A DNA stretch of 27,065 nucleotides, from NCBI GenBank assembly GCA_013791675.1, contig VMTI01000281.1, positions 1 through 27,065 on the forward strand, given 5' to 3'. Source of the DNA: a bacterium. GTDB lineage: Bacteria > CG03. Below the pieces are notes generated by a model. It was not told the DNA's origin, did not search any database, and saw nothing but the letters and a program-made list of their open reading frames with translations. This document shows, piece after piece, positions 21,552 through 27,065 of the stretch (the first letter of the stretch is position 1; each line of letters starts with the position of its first letter). Position numbers and translations under genes: made by a program.

Positions 21552-22133
21552 ATGACAGGTCTTTTCGGCGGGACTTTTAATCCTCCTCACATAGGCCATA
21601 TGATTCTCGCCGAGTACAGCCTGCACGAGCTCTCTCTGGATAAAGTAATTTTTATTCCTTCGGGCATGCCTCCCCATAAAAGTCAAGGATCTAAGCCCCA
21701 GGATTTACCCGGATGTGAAACGCGTTATAAACTGACGGTGCTGGCAACATGCGGGAACTCCATGTTTGAGGTCAGCGATTACGAGACAAAAAAGAGCGGG
21801 TTATCTTACACCATAGACACGCTGAGACATTTTGATAAAATTCTCCGAGGGGAAATGATATTTCTCATGGGCATGGATTCGTTCAATGACCTGAAAAACT
21901 GGAAAGACAGCGAAGACATTATAAATAATTTTACACTGGGAATGTGGCGCAGGCCGGGCGGGGACATGTCAGGGAATGTTTCAGATTATCCCGAAATCCG
22001 CCGCATTAACGCGCCGGAAATACCGGTGTCGTCGTCTTTAATCCGAAAAAACATAAGAGAGGGAAAGCCCTACCGCTATCTTGTGCCTGAAAAGGTTTAT
22101 GCTTATATAAACGCCATGGACCTTTATTTGTGA
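21552..22133 (+). CDS. nadD: Nicotinate-nucleotide adenylyltransferase
   Basis: This 193-residue nucleotidyltransferase has GLFGGTFNPPHIGHM at the N-terminus (the HxGH motif), FIPSGMPPHK, SYTIDTLRHF, FLMGMDSFNDLKNWKD, and the C-terminal VSSSLIRKNIREGK (the SSTxIR-type motif). It adenylates nicotinate mononucleotide in NAD synthesis. It is 79 bp after proA, with a weak GCGGA ribosome-binding site, and its TGA overlaps the GTG of the next gene. Confidence 0.95.
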   Translation: MTGLFGGTFNPPHIGHMILAEYSLHELSLDKVIFIPSGMPPHKSQGSKPQDLPGCETRYKLTVLATCGNSMFEVSDYETKKSGLSYTIDTLRHFDKILRGEMIFLMGMDSFNDLKNWKDSEDIINNFTLGMWRRPGGDMSGNVSDYPEIRRINAPEIPVSSSLIRKNIREGKPYRYLVPEKVYAYINAMDLYL

Positions 22134-23338
22134 AAAGAATTTTTATAGTGCTTACTTTCGCCGCGGCAGGGGCGGCGGCAACGCTCTTTTTTCAAAGTTC
22201 GTTTTTTTCAAAATGCCAAAAAGGAGAAAGGATAAACATACTTCTTCTCGGCGCCGATCATGTCCGGGGCGGCTCTCATTCCGATGTTGTTCTATGGGTA
22301 AGCTACGAGCCGAAAACCCGTTTTGTCGATGTCGTTTCCGTGCCGCGCGATATGCTTATCCGCTGGGATAGATGGATACCGCGTAAGCTCAGTGAAATTC
22401 TTTATCTCAACACAAAAAAATACGGCATGGCAGAAGGCATTGTTTTATTTAAAACAGAGCTTGAAAATTTTCTGGGCGTAAAATTTGATTATTATATAAC
22501 CGTCACATTTGACGCGTTCGCGCACGCAATAGACGCACTGGGGAAAATACCCGTGACCGTTGACATACCCATGCATTACGACGACAATTGGGGAAATCTT
22601 CATATACATTTTGAACCCGGAGATTATATGATGAGCGGCGACGATGCCCTGAAATATGTGCGCTTCAGGCATTCTTCTCTCGGCGATCTCGGCCGCATTC
22701 AGAGGCAACAGGAATTTGTGAGACAATTACTTACGCTATGTTTTGATTTTAGAATATTACCGGCGATGCCGGATTTTATAAAAATATATCGCGAAGATAT
22801 TTTTACGAATTTTACAATGCCGGATATCATAGCTCTGGCAGATGGTTTCCGCACTTTCAAAGCGGCCAATCAGCGCTACCAGATACTTCCCGGAATGTCA
22901 CAGCATATAGGAGCTAAAGATGTCTGGAAATTGGACGTCAAAGCTACCGAGGAAATAAAAGCGTCAATTTTTAATTCCGATAAAGAGCTTTGGCCGCGGT
23001 CAAAAATACGCCCTTTTATAATAACGCGCGGGCCGGACAGCCTTAACGGCATCCAGGCAGAAGTTTTTAACGCCACAGGAAAAAGCGGCATTGCTGAAGA
23101 TCTTGCAGGGAAACTGCGCAGTTACGGATGTGACGTTGTGCTGTGGGGAAACTGGGGAAATTATAAAAAGTACACAGAAGTCATAGCCAGAACAGGGGTT
23201 CTTTCAAAAGCCGTTAGAACGGCGAAAATTCTAGGCTGCAGCCGCATACGCACGGATATTGATCCCGACCGTATGGTTGATGTATCTATCGTAGTGGGAA
23301 CTGATTTCCCAAAGGAGTTTTTGAATGATAAAAAATAA
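22130..23338 (+). CDS. LytR-CpsA-Psr (LCP) family protein with LytR C-terminal domain
   Basis: This 402-residue protein starts at GTG, overlapping the nadD stop by 4 bp. One N-terminal membrane helix leads into an LCP domain (about 35-215): INILLLGADHVRGGSHSDVV, VDVVSVPRDMLIRW, FDAFAHAIDALG, and DALKYVRFRHSSLGDLGRIQRQQEFV with its conserved R, D and Q residues. A LytR_C-like domain (about 300-395, around EVFNATGKSGIAEDLA and LRSYGCDVVLWG) ends it. LCP enzymes attach glycopolymers to peptidoglycan or other acceptors at the outer face of the inner membrane. In a cell with an Lpt system the polymer is unknown. The nadD-LCP-rsfS order recurs in several phyla. Confidence 0.9.
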   Translation: MKRIFIVLTFAAAGAAATLFFQSSFFSKCQKGERINILLLGADHVRGGSHSDVVLWVSYEPKTRFVDVVSVPRDMLIRWDRWIPRKLSEILYLNTKKYGMAEGIVLFKTELENFLGVKFDYYITVTFDAFAHAIDALGKIPVTVDIPMHYDDNWGNLHIHFEPGDYMMSGDDALKYVRFRHSSLGDLGRIQRQQEFVRQLLTLCFDFRILPAMPDFIKIYREDIFTNFTMPDIIALADGFRTFKAANQRYQILPGMSQHIGAKDVWKLDVKATEEIKASIFNSDKELWPRSKIRPFIITRGPDSLNGIQAEVFNATGKSGIAEDLAGKLRSYGCDVVLWGNWGNYKKYTEVIARTGVLSKAVRTAKILGCSRIRTDIDPDRMVDVSIVVGTDFPKEFLNDKK

Positions 23339-23672
23339 GAAAATTAAGGCCGTAATTGAAATCGCGGAAAACATGAAAGCGGAAGACATCAAAATTCTGG
23401 ATCTCTCAAAGTTCGACACTTGCGGAAGATTCCATATTATTATGACGGCGTCTTCCGATCCGCATCTTTCGGCTCTCGGGCGGGAAATAGGCAAAGCGAT
23501 AAAGGCTTTTAGCGGCTCTCATCATATCGAGGGGATGAAAGCAAAGCAGTGGCTTCTCATAGATTGCGAAGATATCGTGATTCACGTGTTCAGCAGGGAA
23601 TCACGCAATTTTTACAGCATAGAGAAGCTTTGGGAAACTCCGGGGGAAGAATTGACTCCGGATGTATGCTGA
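23325..23672 (+). CDS. rsfS: Ribosomal silencing factor RsfS (YbeB/Iojap)
   Basis: This 115-residue protein matches RsfS: AEDIKILDLSKFDTCGRFHI, IMTASSDPHLSALGREI, then HHIEGMKAKQWLLIDCEDIV and IHVFSRESRNFYSIEKLW. It binds uL14 on the large subunit and blocks subunit joining when nutrients are short. It overlaps the LCP gene by 14 bp and the radical SAM gene by 7 bp, and AAAGGAG precedes its ATG. Confidence 0.95.
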   Translation: MIKNKKIKAVIEIAENMKAEDIKILDLSKFDTCGRFHIIMTASSDPHLSALGREIGKAIKAFSGSHHIEGMKAKQWLLIDCEDIVIHVFSRESRNFYSIEKLWETPGEELTPDVC

Positions 23673-24664
23673 AAGAAGCTTCTTTTTATTCGGTTTTCAA
23701 CTCCGGGAAAAATATCCTGAGCTGCGAACTTTGTCCGCGAGCGTGCAAAATTCCGCCCGGCGAAAAAGGGTTCTGCGGCGTCAGAAAAAATAGCGGCGGA
23801 AAACTTTATGCTTTGACTTATGGAAAATTTTCTTCCATAAATTTGGATCCGCTTGAAAAAAAGCCGCTGTATAATTTTTTCCCCGGAAAAGAAGTACTTT
23901 CTGTCGGAAGCGCGGGCTGCAATTTTACATGTCCGTGGTGCCAGAATTCAGGCATATCTCAAGCGCCCGCGGATAACATCCAACTACGGGAGGCGGATAT
24001 CGGCGAACTTCTTGCGCTGGCCCGGACATACAATTCCGTCGGAATCGCATACACATACAATGAACCGCTTATTAATTTTGAATTTGTCAGAGACTGCGCT
24101 GAGGAGTTTCACAAAAACTCGCTGAAAAACGTACTTGTCACCAACGGCTTCATAAACGAAAAAGCCCTTGCTTCGCTTCTTCCATTTATAGACGCGGCGA
24201 ATATTGATATAAAATTTTTCCGTCAGGACTTTTACAAAAAATACTGCGGCGGGAATCTCGGGGATGTTATGCGCAGTGTTGAGATGTTCGTGAAAGCGGG
24301 CAAACACATTGAGCTGACTCTTTGCGTGATACCTGGTTTAAACGATAATGAAAACGATTTCAGGGAAATGGTGAATTGGATATGGGCGCTTGCTCCATCT
24401 ATACCTCTTCATATTTCAAGATATTTTCCCGCCTATAAATACAGCGCTCAGCCGACCTCTTTGAAAACTCTTAACAGATTAAGAGACATAGCCGTTCAAA
24501 AACTTGATTTTGTTTATCAGGGAAATGTGAGCGGCCAAACGGGAACATACTGCCCGTCCTGCAAAACGCTTCTAATCAGCCGCGAGGGTTACCGCACCGA
24601 AATAAAAGCTCTTAACGGAAATTCCTGCGCCAATTGCGGCGCCGCGCTCCCGATAGTATTGTGA
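23666..24664 (+). CDS. AmmeMemoRadiSam-type radical SAM enzyme (PflA-like)
   Basis: With the start at 23666 this is a 332-residue radical SAM protein. CX3CX2C is at C85, C89 and C92 (AGCNFTCPWCQN). The family's N-terminal cysteines (CELCPRACKIPPGEKGFCGV, C20 to C37) and the C-terminal zinc-ribbon-like pairs (YCPSCK and CANCG) are present. The rest follows the pattern TYNEPLINFEF, LVTNGFIN and DAANIDIKFF. Family members are usually encoded with Memo and AMMECR1 proteins; none is seen here, and the reaction is not established. It overlaps rsfS by 7 bp. A longer in-frame ORF to 23549 lies inside rsfS and lacks family similarity. Confidence 0.88.
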   Translation: MLKEASFYSVFNSGKNILSCELCPRACKIPPGEKGFCGVRKNSGGKLYALTYGKFSSINLDPLEKKPLYNFFPGKEVLSVGSAGCNFTCPWCQNSGISQAPADNIQLREADIGELLALARTYNSVGIAYTYNEPLINFEFVRDCAEEFHKNSLKNVLVTNGFINEKALASLLPFIDAANIDIKFFRQDFYKKYCGGNLGDVMRSVEMFVKAGKHIELTLCVIPGLNDNENDFREMVNWIWALAPSIPLHISRYFPAYKYSAQPTSLKTLNRLRDIAVQKLDFVYQGNVSGQTGTYCPSCKTLLISREGYRTEIKALNGNSCANCGAALPIVL

Positions 24665-24671
24665 GGAAAAT

Positions 24672-25655
24672 GTGGACAGCCTTAAGATTATGAGAGTGTG
24701 TAGAAAAAATACCGGACGTCTCCGTTTTCTTCTCTTAGCGGCGATTGTTTTATTCTCTGGTTGTTCGCGGGGGCTCAAAACCAGGCGCTTTCTTTATTTC
24801 GGCACTTTTATAGATATAAGTCTGCCCGTACGGGCCGATGAAAAAATTTTCGGACTTCTGGAAGATGAAATAAAGCGCTGCGATAATCTTCTCAATGTTA
24901 AAAATGGCGTTACGGCGGAACTGAACAAAAAATCTTTTATAAAAAACGCGGAGCTTGCCGCTTTAATAAAACGCGTAAAATACGCGCACAGTGAAACCGG
25001 CGGCCTTTTTGATCCCACAGTGGAACCGGTTTTGAAAGTAACCGGTTTTTCGCCCGTCTCAGAAAAGTTCGGCAGGGCCGCGCCGCCGGAAATTATGAAA
25101 AAAGCTCTTTCTGAAGTGGGTTTTGATAAAATAAAAACAAAAAATGATATTATCACGCTCAACGGCGCACTGCTTAATTTCGGAGGCTGCGGAAAAGGTT
25201 ATCTTTTGGAAAAACTGGCGAAGACGCTTTTGGACAACGGTATAAACAATGCTCTCATAAACGCCGGCGGCGATATACTGGCTATAGGTAAACACCTAAA
25301 AAAGCCATGGCGTATAGGCGTGCGCAGTCCCGGTAAAAAAAGTTTCACGTATATCATCGCCGTAACGGATGAGGCTGTTGCCACAAGCGGTGATTATGAA
25401 AATTTCTTCATCGACAGCGGTAAAAAATACAGTCATATAGTGAATCCTTCAACGGGGCAATCCTCAGAAAAAAGGCAGGTCACGGTTATCTGCAAAGAGC
25501 CGTTAGTGGCGGACATATACGCTACGGTCTTTATGCTGATGGCCACAGACAAAGCTCTCCATAAGGCCGATGCTCTCGGCATGGGGGTTATGATTTACGC
25601 TCCGGGCGAAGAAATCGCTTCAAACAAAATATTTCGCGATTATCTTATCCGCTGA
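24672..25655 (+). CDS. apbE: FAD:protein FMN transferase (ApbE family lipoprotein)
   Basis: This 327-residue protein starts at GTG 7 bp after the radical SAM gene, with GAGGA before it. It has a lipoprotein signal (FLLLAAIVLFSGC, C31). The ApbE fold shows in ETGGLFDPTVEPVLKV, LNFGGCGKGYLLEKL, NALINAGGDILAIG, AVATSGDYENFF and HIVNPSTGQSS. ApbE attaches FMN to threonine residues of redox proteins such as Rnf and Nqr subunits. In this copy the usual DLGGIAKGYAVD reads NFGGCGKGYLLE. No Rnf or Nqr genes are in the window. Confidence 0.92.
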   Translation: MDSLKIMRVCRKNTGRLRFLLLAAIVLFSGCSRGLKTRRFLYFGTFIDISLPVRADEKIFGLLEDEIKRCDNLLNVKNGVTAELNKKSFIKNAELAALIKRVKYAHSETGGLFDPTVEPVLKVTGFSPVSEKFGRAAPPEIMKKALSEVGFDKIKTKNDIITLNGALLNFGGCGKGYLLEKLAKTLLDNGINNALINAGGDILAIGKHLKKPWRIGVRSPGKKSFTYIIAVTDEAVATSGDYENFFIDSGKKYSHIVNPSTGQSSEKRQVTVICKEPLVADIYATVFMLMATDKALHKADALGMGVMIYAPGEEIASNKIFRDYLIR

Positions 25656-25699
25656 GGCAATTTGCGAGTTAGTCAATACGATTCGCCGTAACGGTCAAG

Positions 25700-27065
25700 C
25701 TATTTTACGGAAGAGGCGTATTTGTTCACAAGTCCGGCCACGCCGCTTCTGATGTCGTCGGAATTATCCACAGATATGTTATCCGAATAAACAATCTTGG
25801 AAGTTTCCACCTCCACCGCGTTCAATGTGACAATGTATTTATTTAGAAGCTTGCCGCAGGAGCCGACAATAATGGTTTTAACATTCAGAATTTTTCCCAT
25901 AGCCACCGCGCAGTCCGCCGATGAACAGCCGGAATTCTGAAAACCCTGCTCGGTGAGAATTTTGTCCATGTTGTTTTTTTCAACAACATTGAATTTTCCG
26001 GCATTCACGAGGTCGCCACGGACAAAATCGGATATAAACGCGGTTTCCGACTGAGAAAGAGGCGCCCGCGCCTCAAAATCCGTCACCGCGATATTTATTC
26101 TTTCGCTTGCGGGAATTTCCGCTTTCGCTTCTTCCATCGGTTTTTCTTCTTTTACAGGCTCCGGCTTCTTTCCACCCCATGAGTAACGCATCGTCAGAGC
26201 GATCTTGTGCTGCCATTCAGCAAGGTCCCCCGCATAAAGGCCGCGCTCATCCGCCCAGCGGGCATATTCTATGTGAAACAGCCAGAGATTAATGTCAAAA
26301 CCGAAAGTCGGATAGCCCTGATTGATGCCGAATCTGCCACGGAGAAAATTAAAGAGATTCACTTCACATCCGGCGTGTATCTTGGGCCATAAAGTTGTGC
26401 CCCACACAACTTTGTTTTTGCTGTGCCATATATCATTGACATCAACCGAGAAAAGCAGAAGCTTGTTCATTCTATAGCTTATACCCACATTCAACTCTGA
26501 AGGAATTCTGGCTGTATAACCCGGAAGCAGCGTCGGTAAAGTTGAAGTCGATTTCGCGTCTTCCCATTCGTCGCCGTATTTTATTTTTGTTCCGCCGAAA
26601 CCGCCGAAATCCTTTACCACCGCGCCGACATTTATTTTATTCGTAAGTTTATAAATCGCGCCCATATCCACGCCGAAACCGCTTCCCATCTGAGTCGTAA
26701 TATCAAAATCCTCCATCTCAAGAAAAGTCAGGCGCGTTTTATCAGCCCTGATACGCTTTAAAAGTTTAGGCGCCACGCCCAGCGCCAGCCGGTCGTTCTT
26801 AAACTTCATGCCGAAAGCGACAGGCGCTACGACATCCGCGCGGGCGTGAATGTCAATTGTGGGAACTATTATACTGACGGGATTGACTTTCAGCAGAAGG
26901 TTGCCCTGAGCGAAAAACCCCATTCCATAAGCTAACTTATGGTTGGGCGAGATCATTGAAAACTGTGGGAAATCAACGGCGGCGCTTATACGCAGCTTGC
27001 TCATTGTGTCTGCCGCATCTCGTACAAGCTTCTCGTATTTATCCGGATCTTCGTCCTTAAGTTTA
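25700..27065 (-). CDS. Outer-membrane barrel (TraF/PorV-like) fused to a CsgG-like domain (partial)
   Basis: The frame runs off the right edge. In-frame codons continue upstream of the ATG at 27004 (KDEDPDKYEKLVRDAADT), so the true N-terminus is outside. The visible 454 residues begin with an amphipathic beta-strand region of about 300 residues (KLAYGMGFFAQGNLLLKVNP, then GFGVDMGAIYKLTNKINVGA, PSELNVGISYRMNKLLLFSV). A proline/lysine/glutamate linker (KKPEPVKEEKPMEEAKAE) follows. The end is a CsgG/LpoB-like domain: INIAVTDFEARAPLS, VEKNNMDKILTEQGFQ, SCSSADCAVAMGKILNVKTI, then IVGSCGKLLNKYIV. It probably sits in the outer membrane with the CsgG-like domain in the periplasm. It converges on apbE with 44 bp between stops. 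Confidence 0.75.
   Translation of the reverse strand, partial: KLKDEDPDKYEKLVRDAADTMSKLRISAAVDFPQFSMISPNHKLAYGMGFFAQGNLLLKVNPVSIIVPTIDIHARADVVAPVAFGMKFKNDRLALGVAPKLLKRIRADKTRLTFLEMEDFDITTQMGSGFGVDMGAIYKLTNKINVGAVVKDFGGFGGTKIKYGDEWEDAKSTSTLPTLLPGYTARIPSELNVGISYRMNKLLLFSVDVNDIWHSKNKVVWGTTLWPKIHAGCEVNLFNFLRGRFGINQGYPTFGFDINLWLFHIEYARWADERGLYAGDLAEWQHKIALTMRYSWGGKKPEPVKEEKPMEEAKAEIPASERINIAVTDFEARAPLSQSETAFISDFVRGDLVNAGKFNVVEKNNMDKILTEQGFQNSGCSSADCAVAMGKILNVKTIIVGSCGKLLNKYIVTLNAVEVETSKIVYSDNISVDNSDDIRSGVAGLVNKYASSVK

Noticed and set aside
23549..23665. N-terminal extension of the radical SAM protein inside rsfS
   Set aside because: The extra 39 residues are the shifted frame of rsfS and do not resemble the family, which starts close to the ATG at 23666.
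25335..25350. GTTTCACGTAT, resembling half of a parS site
   Set aside because: Only the left half matches and it lies within apbE coding sequence. The second arm of the palindrome is missing.
25764..25772. Perfect DnaA box (TTATCCACA)
   Set aside because: It is a single copy inside the coding region of the barrel/CsgG-like gene, with no cluster of boxes and no AT-rich unwinding region. One 9-mer can occur by chance.

Overview
The window is about 27 kb of densely packed bacterial DNA with moderate GC. The cells are probably Gram-negative (diderm), because there is an LptF/LptG permease pair, two outer-membrane beta-barrel proteins of the PorV/TraF type, several lipoproteins and an M23 peptidase next to a bactofilin. 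The mix of PorV-family barrels, HhH proteins, DUF6868 and the proA-nadD-LCP-rsfS block resembles uncultured lineages such as Elusimicrobiota or Omnitrophota. This is an inference from gene content; no rRNA gene is present to settle it. I see no tRNA, rRNA, CRISPR array or transposase.

Layout. Positions 1-1031 look mobile: the tail of an unknown gene, a block of nested inverted repeats, a RelE/ParE-type toxin-antitoxin pair, and directly behind the toxin an attC-like site followed by a 13-bp tandem duplication. This may be the last cassette of an integron array. Positions 1036-5768 run rightwards: a TrpB-superfamily PLP enzyme, an HhH protein with what looks like a dead ComEC-type metallo-beta-lactamase domain, a YgeY-like M20 hydrolase and an unknown secreted protein. 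Positions 5814-7715 hold two small membrane proteins, then an M23 peptidase and a bactofilin behind a near-consensus, apparently leaderless promoter. A convergent lipoprotein and a SurA-N-like membrane protein follow.

Positions 9158-13674 are a leftward operon, lptF-lptG-subtilase-porV. The subtilase ends in a FlgD/T9SS-like C-terminal domain and overlaps its PorV-family neighbour, which suggests outer-membrane secretion. A 370-bp gap holds a palindromic dispersed element. Positions 14347-18887 are a second leftward operon: patatin, rsmG, parA, a bifunctional glucosylglycerate enzyme (GpgS fused to GpgP) and parB. A near-perfect parS site (18945-18960) lies just upstream of it, so this is probably an origin-proximal chromosome-partition locus with an osmolyte gene inserted between parA and parB.

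Positions 19209-19967 encode a secreted protein with two HhH modules and a duplicated unnamed motif. Positions 20162-25655 run rightwards: a leader with a terminator-like hairpin and a 20-codon ORF, then proA, nadD, an LCP-LytR_C protein, rsfS, an AmmeMemoRadiSam-type radical SAM enzyme and apbE, mostly overlapping or closely spaced. The window ends inside a leftward gene joining a TraF/PorV-like barrel to a CsgG-like domain.

The strongest candidates for something new are the GpgS-GpgP fusion inside the par operon, the PorV-subtilase pair in an Lpt operon, the HhH/degenerate-MBL protein, the HhH protein with the duplicated motif, and the possible integron boundary at the left edge.
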